The position numbers were made by a program, and so were the translations under genes. A DNA stretch of 64,000 bases from positions 1,354,236 to 1,418,235 of the forward strand of contig NZ_NJAI01000001.1 in assembly GCF_002632725.1 (NCBI RefSeq). The letters run 5' to 3'. Shown piece after piece: positions 53,728 to 64,000 of the stretch; within the stretch, counting starts at the first letter, position 1; every line of letters starts with the position of its first letter. Origin of the DNA: Xenorhabdus hominickii (GTDB taxonomy: Bacteria > Pseudomonadota > Gammaproteobacteria > Enterobacterales > Enterobacteriaceae). Below the pieces are notes generated by a model. It made no database searches. It had not been told where the DNA came from and was given only the letters and a program-made list of their open reading frames with translations.

Positions 53728-54423
53728 TTAACCACCCATCGAGCGGGAAGAACTGGAACTTGAGCTGGCAGACGAACGCTGCATAGTTGATTGTTTCGCC
53801 ACAGATTCACCGAAGCCGCCACGGGTAATGGTACTTGTTGTCGCGGGTTTGGGTGCCATTGCGGTTTTTGGTACAGTCATGCTGCGACCACCGGCAGTGG
53901 CTGGGCCATAACTTTTACCCGTTGCATCAACAAATTTGCCATTGGCTGGGCTGGCGGCTGATTTTGACGAGAACAGTGGCTGTGATGGTGCAGCGCTGCC
54001 GCCCATCAAGCGACCCATCATGTAACCTGCCATCAACGGCATCCAGAAACTGCCGCTACTGTTTTGTGCCTGAGCCTGACCGACTCCCGCCTGAGCAGGT
54101 GTCTGAGTACATTGCTGTTCACCAAATTCAGCAACACACTCTTCGCGGGAAGCATATTTCGGTGCGGTTTTCTCCGCTTCTTTCAGGGCGTTGTTGTAAG
54201 CGATTTTACACTGTTCGCTTTGAGAAGGATTTGCCTGAGAGCACTCATCGGCATTTGTATAGAGTGATACCGTTTCATCATTCTGTTCACAGGCTGATAG
54301 CATGAAAACAGCACTGACAGCGAGTGCTATAGGTGCTAAACGATAGCTTCGCCACGTTTTTCGGAAAGAATCGCGGTTTATCTCTTTTGTCCGTTTCCTA
54401 GGTGTTAAAGAAATAATTGTCAT
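53728..54423 (-). CDS. ygiB: DUF1190 lipoprotein YgiB
   Basis: A 231-aa protein of the DUF1190 family (E. coli YgiB about 223). Hydrophobic export segment with lipobox ([17 protein letters not shown]), then [38 protein letters not shown] and a serine-rich end. ATG 54423 is the best start, but its ribosome site is weak and the ATGs at 54432 and 54474 are possible. Between tolC and ygiC as in E. coli. Confidence 0.9.
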   Translation of the reverse strand: MTIISLTPRKRTKEINRDSFRKTWRSYRLAPIALAVSAVFMLSACEQNDETVSLYTNADECSQANPSQSEQCKIAYNNALKEAEKTAPKYASREECVAEFGEQQCTQTPAQAGVGQAQAQNSSGSFWMPLMAGYMMGRLMGGSAAPSQPLFSSKSAASPANGKFVDATGKSYGPATAGGRSMTVPKTAMAPKPATTSTITRGGFGESVAKQSTMQRSSASSSSSSSRSMGG

Positions 54424-54525
54424 AGGGGGCATCCATCTTGAAGGTATCTGATTAAGATTAAGAGCGTACCCCATTTATCGTGCCCAATGGGAGTGGCTCT
54501 CAGGAAGATTTTTAAAAATAATCTT

Positions 54526-54552
54526 AAAAAACAGCCCACTCAAGGCGGGCTG
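54526..54552 (-). terminator. tolC terminator
   Basis: On the minus strand CAGCCC-GCCTTGAGT-GGGCTG followed by TTTTTTAAG. Because ygiB lies beyond, some read-through is expected if the genes form one operon. Confidence 0.8.
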
Positions 54553-54601
54553 CTTTTCTTATTAGTATAACGTTTTTAATCTGGAACGATAGAGCATTAA
54601 A

Positions 54602-55966
54602 TCAGCGAACTGATGGTGTTTTCATCTCTTTAATAATATGGCTGGCAGAGGTTGAGATCTGCGCACCCAACATTTTGTTCAATGCTGCCAAATCGTTCTC
54701 ATTCAAGGTGCCACGAGCTTGTTGGATCTTTAATTGGGAAACCAGATAATCGTAACGAGCTTCGGACAACTTTTGCTTGGCATTATACAGAGTGGTTGTC
54801 GCGTCCAGCACATCCACGATGGTACGGGTTCCTACCTGATAACCGGCTTCCATTGAGTCCAATGAACTTTGCGCAGAGAGGACGGCCTGTTTGTTGGCCT
54901 CAACACTACTGATGGCAGCAGAAATATCATTGGAAGAGGAATGCACCACTTGTATTACAGTGCGATAGGTATTTTCCAAGTCCTGACTGGTGCTGACAAA
55001 TTTATATTTTGCCTGTTCCACTTTAGAATAGGTGAGTCCGCCGCTAAACAGAGGCAAGCGCAGGGATAATTCAACGGAATTATTTCCGTTGTACGTATCT
55101 TCTCGTGTATTTCCGCGACCATGGTTGTTAATGATACTTGTGTTAGCGGTTAACTCAATGGTTGGCATATAGCCTGTTTGTGATTCTTTGAGCTGTTCGC
55201 GACTTAAATCCTGATTTAAACGCGCTGACAGCAGGCTCAGGTTACGGGTTTCTGCTTCTTTCAGCACCACATTAGCTGGCTCAGGTTGTTTGGTTTTGAA
55301 TTGATCAATGTTTAATGCTGCCAGCTGTGGGTAGTAATTTCCCGTAATCAGGCGCAGTTGTTCCAATGCGTTATCCAGATTGTTGCGATTGGTAACTTCG
55401 GTTGCCAAAATGGAGTCATATTTGGAACGGGCATTTTGGACGTCAGTAATGGCTACCAAACCGACATTGAAGCGTTGGGTGGCCTGATCCAACTGACGGT
55501 ACAGAAAGCCTTTATTCGCTTCAGTATGTGTCAGGGTATCAATTTGCTTCAGGACGCCGAAATAGGCTTGGGCGGTGTCCAGAATTAATTTTTGTTGTGC
55601 CGTTTGGTAAGTGATATCTGCGATACTAGCATTTTTTTCAGATTGATTCAGTAGGTTCCATTTTGTCATATCAAAGATGGTCTGAGTCAGTTGCAGACTG
55701 GCACTTGTACCGTGGCTTTCTGAATTTCTGTTATCGCGAAAACCCTTGCCATATTTAGCGCCTGCATTCAGCCCCAATTGAGGCAGTAAGTAACTGCGAG
55801 TTTCGCGAATTTTTTCAACAACTGAATTACGGGTAGCTTGTGCCTGAAGCAATACGGGATTTGTTTCTTTTGCTTGCTGATAAATTTGTAATAGATCTTC
55901 AGCATGGCTTGACGTACTGAAACCCACCAGATTCATAGCGATAAAAAGAGAGAGCAATTTTTTCAT
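54602..55966 (-). CDS. tolC: Outer-membrane efflux channel TolC
   Basis: A 454-aa outer-membrane channel for drug efflux and type I secretion. Signal peptide (LLSLFIAMNLVGFSTSSHAE) and two structural repeats of beta-barrel plus long helices (LPQLGLNAGAKYGKGFRDNR, MEAGYQVGTRTIVDVLDATT). At 454 aa it is shorter than E. coli TolC (493), mostly at the C-terminus. Transcribed divergently from nudF, as in E. coli. Confidence 0.96.
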   Translation of the reverse strand: MKKLLSLFIAMNLVGFSTSSHAEDLLQIYQQAKETNPVLLQAQATRNSVVEKIRETRSYLLPQLGLNAGAKYGKGFRDNRNSESHGTSASLQLTQTIFDMTKWNLLNQSEKNASIADITYQTAQQKLILDTAQAYFGVLKQIDTLTHTEANKGFLYRQLDQATQRFNVGLVAITDVQNARSKYDSILATEVTNRNNLDNALEQLRLITGNYYPQLAALNIDQFKTKQPEPANVVLKEAETRNLSLLSARLNQDLSREQLKESQTGYMPTIELTANTSIINNHGRGNTREDTYNGNNSVELSLRLPLFSGGLTYSKVEQAKYKFVSTSQDLENTYRTVIQVVHSSSNDISAAISSVEANKQAVLSAQSSLDSMEAGYQVGTRTIVDVLDATTTLYNAKQKLSEARYDYLVSQLKIQQARGTLNENDLAALNKMLGAQISTSASHIIKEMKTPSVR

Positions 55967-56182
55967 TTGCGTTCCTTGTTGTGCAGCTATTTTGCCTAAG
56001 TTGCCTCTGCATAAAAACTAATACCACAGATTCTAGCAGAGAATGCCAGCAAGGTAGGGTGGCTGTTTGTGCCATATTGCCTCATTTTTCAACTTGTTTG
56101 TATCATGAATATGAATTTATTTAGATCAATGTAGAAAAATACATTTTAATAATAGGAAATTTTAAAATAATCAGGAGATTTT

Positions 56183-56830
56183 ATGAGTGAAGATCTTGCC
56201 TCACTGGGTAGTTTTACTAAACACGGTACTTTTACAAAACAAGATGTTGAAGTGATCTCCCAAAAAACGCTCTATCGGGGTTTTTTCAAAATGACGGAGT
56301 ATCAGTTCAGGCACCGCTTATTCCGGGGTGGCTGGAGTGAAATCATTAGACGTGAAGTGTTTGAACGGGGTCATGCGGGTGTTTTGTTGCCTTACGATCC
56401 AGTGCGCGATGAAGTGGTTTTGATTGAACAAATCCGTATTCCGGCACTTGAAACCAGTGAAACACCGTGGTTACTGGAAGTGATTGCCGGCATGATCGAA
56501 GAAGGTGAGGAAGTTGAACAGGTGGTTCGCCGCGAGGCAACGGAAGAGGCAGGTATTGAGATTAAACGCTGCCAGCCGGCATTGAGTTACCTTTCCAGTC
56601 CGGGCGGAACAACAGAACGCATGAATATTTTTATCGGTGAAGTTGATGCTTCCAGCGCGTCAGGTGTTCATGGCTTGGAAACTGAACATGAAGATATTCG
56701 CGTTCTTACGGTTAGCCGCGCACAGGCTTACCAGTGGGTAGAAGAAGGGATCATCGATAATGCGGCTTCAGTGATAGCAATACAGTGGCTGGAGTTGCAC
56801 CATGAAAAAATAAAGAAAGATTGGCTGTAA
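56183..56830 (+). CDS. nudF: ADP-ribose pyrophosphatase NudF
   Basis: A 215-aa Nudix hydrolase splitting ADP-ribose to AMP and ribose-5-phosphate. The Nudix box GMIEEGEEVEQVVRREATEEAG-type motif is complete, and LEVIAG just upstream fits the ADPRase subgroup. In E. coli yqiB follows; here only 98 bp of spacer lead to cpdA. Confidence 0.96.
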   Translation: MSEDLASLGSFTKHGTFTKQDVEVISQKTLYRGFFKMTEYQFRHRLFRGGWSEIIRREVFERGHAGVLLPYDPVRDEVVLIEQIRIPALETSETPWLLEVIAGMIEEGEEVEQVVRREATEEAGIEIKRCQPALSYLSSPGGTTERMNIFIGEVDASSASGVHGLETEHEDIRVLTVSRAQAYQWVEEGIIDNAASVIAIQWLELHHEKIKKDWL

Positions 56831-56928
56831 TATTACGCTGGAAAACGGGAAGTGTGCCCCAGTCAGCAGATCTTTTGTCTCAAGACACGTTAGAATAATT
56901 CTCATGATTGACAGTAAAAGGAAACCAT

Positions 56929-57768
56929 TTGGAAAGCCTGCTCGAAATCGCTGTGGCAGAAGGAGCCACAGCCAGAATATTGCAAATTACTGATACGCAC
57001 CTGTTTGCGAATAAAGGTGACTCACTGCTGGGCATTAATACTTACAGCAGTTATCATGCCGTACTGGATATGATCCTTGAACAGAATCTTGATATTGATT
57101 TGATTGTCGCAACGGGTGATTTGGTACAGGATCAGACAATCGTGGCCTATCAGAATTTTGCTGAGGGAATTGCCCGTTTATCTGGGCCTTGTGTTTGGTT
57201 GCCCGGCAACCATGATTATCAGCCAGCGATGGTTGACACATTGGCAGCAGCAGGGATTTCACCTTCCAAGCAAATATTCATCGGGCAGCATTGGCAATTG
57301 ATTATGCTGGATAGTCAGGTGCAGGGCGTTCCTCATGGTGAATTGACAGAATACCAGCTCGAGTGGATGACAAAATGTTTAGATGAGCACAGCGATCGCC
57401 ATACGATTATCATGCTCCACCATCATCCTTTACCATCGGGTTGTACTTGGCTGGATCAACACAGTTTGCGTAATGCTCCCGAATTGTCAGAAATCCTGAA
57501 AGGCAAAACACAGGTAAAAGCGATTCTGTGTGGGCATATTCACCAAGTCATTGATGAAATGTGGAATGGTATCCGTGTTATGGCAACGCCATCAACATGC
57601 GTGCAATTTAAACCACATTGTACTAATTTTATGCTTGATGCAGTGGCTCCGGGATGGCGTTATCTCGAACTGTCTGTGGCTGGCAATGAAGAAGCGAGAC
57701 TGCAAACGCAGGTTCACAGGCTTAAGAGTAGCGAATTTTGCCCGGATTTAGATTCGGACGGGTATTAA
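56929..57768 (+). CDS. cpdA: 3',5'-cyclic-AMP phosphodiesterase CpdA
   Basis: A 279-aa metallophosphoesterase that degrades cAMP. Metal-binding motifs are [35 protein letters not shown] and LCGHIHQ. The start is a TTG at 56929 (ESLLEIAV, as E. coli ESLLTLPL) with AAAGGAAA upstream; the frame opens at another TTG at 56908 but no ATG is available. Its stop overlaps the yqiA start (TAATG). Confidence 0.94.
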   Translation: MESLLEIAVAEGATARILQITDTHLFANKGDSLLGINTYSSYHAVLDMILEQNLDIDLIVATGDLVQDQTIVAYQNFAEGIARLSGPCVWLPGNHDYQPAMVDTLAAAGISPSKQIFIGQHWQLIMLDSQVQGVPHGELTEYQLEWMTKCLDEHSDRHTIIMLHHHPLPSGCTWLDQHSLRNAPELSEILKGKTQVKAILCGHIHQVIDEMWNGIRVMATPSTCVQFKPHCTNFMLDAVAPGWRYLELSVAGNEEARLQTQVHRLKSSEFCPDLDSDGY

Positions 57769-58376
57769 TGCCAACGTTACTTTATTTACATGGCTTCAAT
57801 AGTTCACCTCAATCAGCAAAAGCAAATGAGCTGAAAACGTGGTTGCACCAGCAGCATCCTGAAATTGACATGCTGGCGCCCCAGTTACCCTCTTATCCTG
57901 AAGATGCGGCAGCTTTACTGGAAGATTTGGTGATGGAACTCGCTGGTGAAGACATCGGATTGGTAGGCTCTTCACTTGGCGGTTATCTGGCCATCTGGCT
58001 CTCCCAATGCTTTGGCCTGCCTGCCGTGGTGGTCAATCCGGCAGTTCGTCCATTCGATCTTCTTCAGAATTATCTTGGGGAAAACGTGAATCCCTACACC
58101 GAAGAGCGCTATACTCTCGAACAAAGCCACATTCATGATCTCAAAATCATGCACATTGACCCACTGGAATCACCTGATCTTATCTGGTTATTGCAGCAAT
58201 CGGGTGATGAAGTGCTCGATTATCGTCAAGCCGTTGCTTACCTGATGCAGTGTCGGCAGACGGTCGAATCTGGTGGGAATCATGCCTTTATTGGTTTCGA
58301 ATACTATTTTCCTCAAATTATTAACTTCTTGGGGCTAACCAGTGGCAATAGTAAAAAAGTTGCCAAAAATAGGTAA
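57768..58376 (+). CDS. yqiA: Esterase YqiA
   Basis: A 202-aa alpha/beta hydrolase (E. coli 193). [20 protein letters not shown] is the N-terminal oxyanion region, GSSLGGYLA the nucleophile elbow, and [13 protein letters not shown] carries the catalytic histidine. It cleaves short-chain acyl esters in vitro. ATG 57768 overlaps cpdA, and parE follows, as in E. coli. Confidence 0.95.
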   Translation: MPTLLYLHGFNSSPQSAKANELKTWLHQQHPEIDMLAPQLPSYPEDAAALLEDLVMELAGEDIGLVGSSLGGYLAIWLSQCFGLPAVVVNPAVRPFDLLQNYLGENVNPYTEERYTLEQSHIHDLKIMHIDPLESPDLIWLLQQSGDEVLDYRQAVAYLMQCRQTVESGGNHAFIGFEYYFPQIINFLGLTSGNSKKVAKNR

Positions 58377-58449
58377 GCGACTGGTATTATAAACAGTATA
58401 TCAGTATTAATTGGCCCTCTAATAACGAAGCAACCGACAGAATTACAAC

Positions 58450-60345
58450 ATGACTCAATCTAGTTACAACGCAGAGGCCATTGAAGTCCTCAGTGGCCTG
58501 GAGCCGGTTCGTCGTCGTCCAGGAATGTATACCGATACAACCCGCCCGAACCATTTGGCACAGGAAGTGATCGATAATAGTGTGGACGAAGCTCTGGCTG
58601 GTCACGCGAAGCATATTGAAGTGATCCTTCACAGCGATCAGTCTCTGGAAGTGATAGATGATGGCCGTGGTATGCCGGTTGATATCCATCCTGAAGAAAA
58701 AGTTTCTGCTGTTGAATTGATCCTCACTCGCTTACATGCGGGAGGAAAATTTTCCAATAAAAATTACCAATTTTCTGGTGGCTTACATGGTGTTGGTATC
58801 TCCGTGGTAAACGCCCTGTCCAAACGTGTGGAAGTGACGGTTCGTCGTCACAGCCAAGTCCACCAAATTGCCTTTGAAAATGGCGAAAAAGTCCAAGAAT
58901 TGGACATTATCGGTAGTTGTGGCAAGCGCAACACCGGAACGAGTGTTCATTTTTGGCCAGATGAAAGTTATTTCGATATCCCTCGTTTTGCAGTCACTCG
59001 TCTGACTCATTTGCTGAAAGCCAAGGCTGTATTGTGTCCCGGCGTTGAAATTGTCTTTAAAGACAAACTGAGCGATACCGTACAGAAATGGTGTTATGCC
59101 GATGGGCTGACAGATTATTTGCTGGAAGCCGTCAATGGGCTGGTAACCTTGCCGCAATCGCCATTTGTCGGCACATTCAGCGGGGATACTGAAGCCGTTG
59201 ATTGGGCATTGTTCTGGTTGCCTGAAGGCGGCGAATTACTGGCAGAAAGTTATGTTAACCTGATCCCGACCGTACAGGGAGGAACCCATGTTAACGGCCT
59301 GCGCCAAGGTCTTTTGGATGCCATGCGTGAATTCTGTGAGTTCCGCAACATTCTGCCGCGTGGCGTCAAACTCTCTGCGGATGATATCTGGGATCGCTGT
59401 GCTTATGTGTTATCCCTCAAAATGCAAGATCCGCAATTTGCCGGGCAGACTAAAGAACGCCTCTCTTCACGCCAATCTGCGGCTTTTGTTTCCGGTGTAG
59501 TGAAAGACGCCTTTAGCCTATGGTTAAACCAGCACATTCAGGATGCGGAACAACTCGCTGAAATGGCGATTGCCAGCGCACAGCGCAGAATGCGCGCCGC
59601 CAAGAAAGTCGTGCGTAAAAAGCTGACCAACGGCCCAGCGTTGCCGGGCAAACTGGCAGACTGTACTTCACAGGATCTTAATTTCACAGAACTGTTTCTG
59701 GTGGAAGGGGACTCCGCAGGCGGCTCCGCAAAACAAGCCCGTGACCGCGAATTTCAGGCTATTATGCCGCTGCGAGGAAAAATCCTGAACACTTGGGAAG
59801 TCTCATCGGATGAAGTACTGGCTTCGCAGGAAGTGCATGATATCTCTGTTGCGATTGGTATCGATCCGGACAGTGACGATCTCAGCCAGCTCCGTTACGG
59901 TAAAGTTTGCATCCTGGCGGACGCCGATTCTGATGGTTTGCACATTGCAACGTTACTGTGCGCCCTGTTTGTCCGTCATTTCCCGACCTTGGTAAAACGT
60001 GGGCATGTCTATATGGCAATGCCACCACTGTATCGCATCGACCTCGGCAAAGAGGTGCATTACGCGCTGGATGAAGGCGAAAAGAGCGCGATATTGGATC
60101 GCTTGAGCCGCAAACGGGGTAAACCGAACGTGCAGCGCTTTAAAGGATTGGGTGAAATGAACCCGCTCCAGTTGCGCGAAACCACATTAGACCCCAACAC
60201 TCGCCGTCTGGTGCAATTGACTATCGACGATGAGAATTATCAGGAAACCCTTGCAGTCATGGATATGCTTCTGGCGAAAAAACGCTCGGAAGATCGCCGT
60301 AACTGGTTGCAGGAGAAGGGTGATTCCATCGAAATTGAAGTATAG
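58450..60345 (+). CDS. parE: DNA topoisomerase IV subunit B ParE
   Basis: A 631-aa GHKL ATPase subunit (E. coli 630) that powers decatenation of daughter chromosomes. ATP-binding motifs are VIDNSVDEALAG, DDGRGMPVDIHP and SGGLHGVGISVVNAL; the TOPRIM part has VEGDSAGGSAKQARDREF and DADSDGLHIAT. Pairs with ParC encoded 72 bp downstream. Confidence 0.99.
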   Translation: MTQSSYNAEAIEVLSGLEPVRRRPGMYTDTTRPNHLAQEVIDNSVDEALAGHAKHIEVILHSDQSLEVIDDGRGMPVDIHPEEKVSAVELILTRLHAGGKFSNKNYQFSGGLHGVGISVVNALSKRVEVTVRRHSQVHQIAFENGEKVQELDIIGSCGKRNTGTSVHFWPDESYFDIPRFAVTRLTHLLKAKAVLCPGVEIVFKDKLSDTVQKWCYADGLTDYLLEAVNGLVTLPQSPFVGTFSGDTEAVDWALFWLPEGGELLAESYVNLIPTVQGGTHVNGLRQGLLDAMREFCEFRNILPRGVKLSADDIWDRCAYVLSLKMQDPQFAGQTKERLSSRQSAAFVSGVVKDAFSLWLNQHIQDAEQLAEMAIASAQRRMRAAKKVVRKKLTNGPALPGKLADCTSQDLNFTELFLVEGDSAGGSAKQARDREFQAIMPLRGKILNTWEVSSDEVLASQEVHDISVAIGIDPDSDDLSQLRYGKVCILADADSDGLHIATLLCALFVRHFPTLVKRGHVYMAMPPLYRIDLGKEVHYALDEGEKSAILDRLSRKRGKPNVQRFKGLGEMNPLQLRETTLDPNTRRLVQLTIDDENYQETLAVMDMLLAKKRSEDRRNWLQEKGDSIEIEV

Positions 60346-60417
60346 CGCTCAAATTGAAACATAGAACTTGAAACATAGCGCACAGGTAGTCGAGACAGAT
60401 TCTGAGGAAATTAATAC

Positions 60418-62664
60418 ATGAGTGAGATAACTCACGATGGTGTAGAGCGCCAGCCGCTTCACATGTTCACTGAAAACGCCTATTTGAATTACTCCATGTA
60501 CGTCATCATGGACAGGGCGCTGCCTTTTATCGGTGATGGTTTAAAACCCGTTCAGCGCCGCATTGTCTATGCGATGTCGGAACTGGGTCTGAGCAACAAT
60601 GCCAAATTTAAAAAATCCGCTCGTACCGTAGGTGACGTGCTCGGTAAATACCATCCGCATGGTGATGGTGCTTGTTATGAAGCGATGGTCTTGATGGCCC
60701 AACCTTTCTCATATCGCTATCCGCTGGTGGATGGTCAAGGGAACTGGGGGGCGCCGGATGATCCGAAATCCTTTGCGGCAATGCGTTATACCGAATCTCG
60801 CTTGTCTAAGTATGCTGAATTATTGCTGAGTGAGTTGGGGCAAGGTACTGTGGATTGGGTACCAAACTTTGATGGTACTTTGCAGGAGCCCAAAATGCTG
60901 CCTGCACGCCTGCCCAATATCTTGCTGAATGGGACGACGGGCATTGCTGTGGGGATGGCGACTGACATACCGCCTCACAATGCTCGTGAAGTGGCGAATG
61001 CGCTGATTGCTATGCTGGATAAGCCTGACCTGTCCCTTGATGAGGCAATGGAGTATGTCAAAGGTCCGGATTATCCAACAGAAGCAGAGATCATCACTTC
61101 AAAAGAAGATATCCGCAAGATTTACAAAAATGGCCGTGGTTCGGTTCGTATGCGGGCAGTGTGGTCGAAAGAAGAGGGCAACGTCATTATTACGGCTCTG
61201 CCACACCAAGTCTCCGGTGCGAAGATCCTGGAACAAATTGCCAGCCAGATGCGAGCCAAAAAGCTGCCAATGGTGGATGATCTGCGTGATGAGTCTGATC
61301 ACGAAAATCCAACGCGCTTGGTGATTGTTCCACGCAACAACCGCGTGGATGTTGAGCAAGTGATGAATCACTTGTTTGCCACCACCGATCTGGAAAAAAG
61401 TTATCGCGTTAACCTTAATATGATCGGGTTGGATAACCGTCCTACGGTTAAAGGTCTGGTTGAGATCCTCAGTGAGTGGTTGGTATTCCGTCGTGAAACG
61501 GTGCGTAACCGTTTGAATTACCGTCTGGAGAAAGTGCTTAAGCGTCTGCACATTCTGGAAGGTTTGCTGGTGGCCTATCTTAACATTGACGAGGTGATCC
61601 ATATCATCCGCAATGAAGATGAGCCGAAGTCAGTTCTGATGCAGCGTTTTGAGTTAACCGAAACACAAGCTGAAGCCATTTTGGAACTGAAATTGCGCCA
61701 TTTGGCTAAGCTGGAAGAAGTTAAAATCCGTGGTGAGCAGGATGAACTGGCAAAAGAGCGCGACAAACTCCAAGCGATTTTGGGGTCTGAGCGTAAACTG
61801 AACACCTTGCTGAAAAAAGAAATTATTGCCGATGCGCAAAGCTATGGTGATGATCGCCGCTCTCCGTTAAAAGAGCGTACAGAAGCTAAGGCCATGAGTG
61901 ATCATGACATTTTGCCATCTGAACCAATCACCGTTGTTATGTCCGAAATGGGCTGGGTACGCAGTGCGAAAGGGCATGAAATTGATCCATCGGGATTGAA
62001 TTACAAGTCAGGTGATAGTTTCCGCAGTGCAGTACGTGGCAAGAGCAATCAACCTGTCGTATTTATTGATACAACAGGGCGCAGTTATTCAGTCGATCCA
62101 TTGGATTTGCCGTCTGCCAGAGGGCAGGGTGAACCGCTGACAGGTAAACTGGCATTACCGGCAGGTGCATCGGTTGAGCATCTTCTTATGGCAAAAGAAG
62201 AGCAAAAACTCTTGATGGCTTCAGATGCGGGTTATGGCTTTATCTGTACTTTCAGCGATTTGATCGCCAAGAATCGTGCGGGTAAGGCGTTAATTACGTT
62301 GCCTCAAAACGCCAAGGTGATGCCGCCATTGGAGATCAACAATGAACAGGATGATATGCTACTGGCGATTACTAAAGCGGGTCGCATGTTGATGTTTCCA
62401 GTGGCTGATCTTCCACAGCTTTCTAAAGGAAAGGGCAACAAAATTGTTTCTATCCCAGCAGCACAGGCCTCATCAGGGGAAGATATGCTGAGTTGGTTAC
62501 TGGTACTGGCCCCACAATCCTCAATCACGCTCTATTTTGGTAAGCGCAAGTTACTGCTTCGTCCAGAAGAGTTACAGAAATTCAGGGCCGAGAGAGGGCG
62601 CAAGGGAACCGCATTGCCTCGTGGCTTACAGCGTGTTGAACGAGTCGAAGTGGATACGCCATAG
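60418..62664 (+). CDS. parC: DNA topoisomerase IV subunit A ParC
   Basis: A 748-aa strand-cleaving subunit (E. coli 752). The catalytic tyrosine lies in [13 protein letters not shown] (Y124; E. coli Y120). In the quinolone-determining region the sequence is [15 protein letters not shown]: the residue equivalent to E. coli Ser80 is Gly84, while the Glu84 equivalent (E88) is kept. The C-terminal pinwheel domain follows. The gene is otherwise standard. Confidence 0.99.
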   Translation: MSEITHDGVERQPLHMFTENAYLNYSMYVIMDRALPFIGDGLKPVQRRIVYAMSELGLSNNAKFKKSARTVGDVLGKYHPHGDGACYEAMVLMAQPFSYRYPLVDGQGNWGAPDDPKSFAAMRYTESRLSKYAELLLSELGQGTVDWVPNFDGTLQEPKMLPARLPNILLNGTTGIAVGMATDIPPHNAREVANALIAMLDKPDLSLDEAMEYVKGPDYPTEAEIITSKEDIRKIYKNGRGSVRMRAVWSKEEGNVIITALPHQVSGAKILEQIASQMRAKKLPMVDDLRDESDHENPTRLVIVPRNNRVDVEQVMNHLFATTDLEKSYRVNLNMIGLDNRPTVKGLVEILSEWLVFRRETVRNRLNYRLEKVLKRLHILEGLLVAYLNIDEVIHIIRNEDEPKSVLMQRFELTETQAEAILELKLRHLAKLEEVKIRGEQDELAKERDKLQAILGSERKLNTLLKKEIIADAQSYGDDRRSPLKERTEAKAMSDHDILPSEPITVVMSEMGWVRSAKGHEIDPSGLNYKSGDSFRSAVRGKSNQPVVFIDTTGRSYSVDPLDLPSARGQGEPLTGKLALPAGASVEHLLMAKEEQKLLMASDAGYGFICTFSDLIAKNRAGKALITLPQNAKVMPPLEINNEQDDMLLAITKAGRMLMFPVADLPQLSKGKGNKIVSIPAAQASSGEDMLSWLLVLAPQSSITLYFGKRKLLLRPEELQKFRAERGRKGTALPRGLQRVERVEVDTP

Positions 62665-62724
62665 GCGTAAATCAATCATCACTGTGGGTCAGTGTCACGC
62701 TGGCCTACTTAACAAGAGGTAGCT

Positions 62725-63453
62725 ATGCTAGCAATTATTCGCGGAATTATTGTTATCCTGTATACAATTCTGCTCTGTTTTTTCGGTTGTATCTATTGTT
62801 TATTCAGCCCGCGTGATCCTCGCCATGTGATGACCTTCGGTCACGCATTTGGCAGATTGCACAAAGTGTTTGGTATTAAGTTTGTTGAACGCATCCCGGC
62901 AGAAGCCCGGCAATATGGGCCAAGTATTTATATCGGTAACCATCAAAATAATTACGATATGATTACAATGTCGAATGCAGTGCAGCCACGTACCGTTACC
63001 GTGGGCAAAAAAAATCTGGTTTTTATCCCTTTGTTTGGTCAGCTTTATTGGTTGACGGGGAACATTTTGATCGACAGGGAAAATAGGTCAAAAGCACACG
63101 GCACAATTTCACAGGTCGTTAGTCAGATCAAAAAGAATTGCATTTCAGTCTGGATGTTTCCAGAAGGGACTCGCAGCCGTGGCCGTGGGTTGTTGCCCTT
63201 TAAAACAGGTGCCTTCCATGCAGCCATTGCGGCAGGTGTACCGATTGTGCCAGTTTGTGCTTCTTCAACACATAAAATAAAGCCGAATCGCTGGAATAAT
63301 GGCACTGTGATTGTTGAAATGTTGCCTCCGATTGATACCTCGAAATACAGCAAAGAGCAGGTTCGTAAATTGGCTGAACATTGTCAGCAAATGATGCAGG
63401 CTAAAATTGAAGAACTGAATAAAGAAGTCGAAGAACTCAATAAGCTATCCTAA
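62725..63453 (+). CDS. plsC: 1-acyl-sn-glycerol-3-phosphate acyltransferase PlsC
   Basis: A 242-aa membrane-bound acyltransferase (E. coli 245) making phosphatidic acid, the step after PlsY (also in this window). The HX4D motif is NHQNNYD; further motifs are FPEGTRSRGRGLLPFKTGAF and VPIVPVCASS. An N-terminal hydrophobic segment anchors it. Between parC and ftsP as in E. coli. Confidence 0.97.
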   Translation: MLAIIRGIIVILYTILLCFFGCIYCLFSPRDPRHVMTFGHAFGRLHKVFGIKFVERIPAEARQYGPSIYIGNHQNNYDMITMSNAVQPRTVTVGKKNLVFIPLFGQLYWLTGNILIDRENRSKAHGTISQVVSQIKKNCISVWMFPEGTRSRGRGLLPFKTGAFHAAIAAGVPIVPVCASSTHKIKPNRWNNGTVIVEMLPPIDTSKYSKEQVRKLAEHCQQMMQAKIEELNKEVEELNKLS

Positions 63454-63827
63454 TTGAATTATGGTACGCTTTTAATCTTTCCAGTTGCCGTTTTGTAGGC
63501 GGCAACGCTAAATCAATTGGGTATAATCCCGTCGAAATCACCAAATATCATCTTCCTTATTTTGAATAAATTCTAGGCTTGAATTTAAGATAGTTTTAGA
63601 ATTTATCCTTTATTCGCGATATGATTGCATTTCATAAATTAACGTTTTTATTAAACGCAATCGATAGAATAATATACCCAATATATTTTGAGTTGTTTCG
63701 GGGCGGCAGGGAAATATCTCCCAATAATAATGTTGTGCTTTACATTTAGATAAACGAGCATTGGGGATGGCTATTCCTATCGTAGAGACTATTCTGTCCT
63801 AGATATTATTCCTGCTGTGGAGAAAGT
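63454..63827. other. Spacer plsC/ftsP with half palindromic repeat
   Basis: No gene seen in 374 bp. A small stem GTTGCCG/CGGCAAC (63484-63506) may end plsC transcription. TATACCCAATATATTTTGAG at 63673-63692 is a half copy of the palindromic repeat family, and an inverted TATACCCAATTG end lies at 63517-63528. Confidence 0.55.
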
Positions 63828-64000
63828 ATGTCACTGAGTCGGCGCCAATTTATTCAGGCATCTGGTTTGGCTATGTGTTTAGGGGCGCTTCCTTTTGCGG
63901 TTCGAGCGAATAAAGGTCAACAAACGAAATTGCCACTCCCTCCCTTACTGGAATCTCGAGGTGGACAACCTTTATTTCTATCCATACAAAAAACCAGTTG
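63828..64000 (+). CDS. ftsP: Cell division protein FtsP (SufI), 5' part
   Basis: The frame runs from ATG 63828 off the right edge (57 codons visible). It starts MSLSRRQFIQASGLAMCLGA, a twin-arginine signal of the SufI type, and position after plsC matches E. coli. FtsP is a multicopper-oxidase-like protein that stabilises the divisome under stress; the copper-site region is outside the window. Confidence 0.92.
   Translation, partial: MSLSRRQFIQASGLAMCLGALPFAVRANKGQQTKLPLPPLLESRGGQPLFLSIQKTS

Noticed and set aside
61099..61602. 167-aa minus-strand frame opposite parC
   Set aside because: It lies entirely within the highly conserved ParC coding region.

Overview
The window is chromosome of a gammaproteobacterium in Enterobacterales, most likely Xenorhabdus or a close Morganellaceae relative. 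The right half keeps the Escherichia coli gene order almost gene for gene: rpoD-dnaG-rpsU / tsaD, plsY / folB, cca-ygiM / ygiF-glnE-hldE, ubiK, FMN riboswitch-ribB, ygiD, tolC-ygiB-ygiC, nudF, cpdA-yqiA-parE-parC, plsC, ftsP. The AT-rich spacers, short palindromic repeats and prophage type fit Xenorhabdus/Photorhabdus. The genus call is inference.

Region 1 (1-1023) is wreckage: the 3' end of an IS1-family element, then a decayed copy of P2-type tail-completion genes, then the original Rho-independent terminator of tRNA-Ile2.

Region 2 (1024-29664) is a complete-looking P2-family prophage in the tRNA-Ile2(CAU) gene (ileX), bounded by a 51-bp direct repeat. From the left: integrase and a 186-type CI repressor on the minus strand; then rightward an Apl/Cox-like gene, a truncated cII, small early genes, the rolling-circle initiator gpA and a MazG-like gene. 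The late genes follow: ogr, portal and terminase leftward, then capsid, head completion, tail tube and sheath, lysis cassette, tail chaperones with a -1 frameshift site, tape measure, baseplate, fibre and hub rightward. A hicAB toxin-antitoxin module sits at the right end as a moron. It is followed by a gene-free 678-bp stretch with a symmetric nest of repeats that I propose as the cos site.

Region 3 (29619-36616) holds the intact tRNA-Ile2, a GNAT acetyltransferase, the macromolecular synthesis operon rpsU-dnaG-rpoD and tsaD.

Region 4 (36697-41216) lies where E. coli has the ttd genes. It is an accessory patch with a SAM-dependent methyltransferase, a coiled-coil periplasmic protein, a glycine-zipper lipoprotein and a zinc alcohol dehydrogenase, separated by long AT-rich spacers.

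Region 5 (41217-64000) is core chromosome: lipid synthesis, folate, tRNA maturation, nitrogen control, LPS heptose, riboflavin, TolC, ADP-ribose and cAMP turnover, topoisomerase IV and division. Notable departures are a Cca protein that has lost its HD motif, the absence of bacA and yqiB from their usual places, a glycine at the ParC position equivalent to E. coli Ser80, and many short tandem and palindromic repeats between genes.
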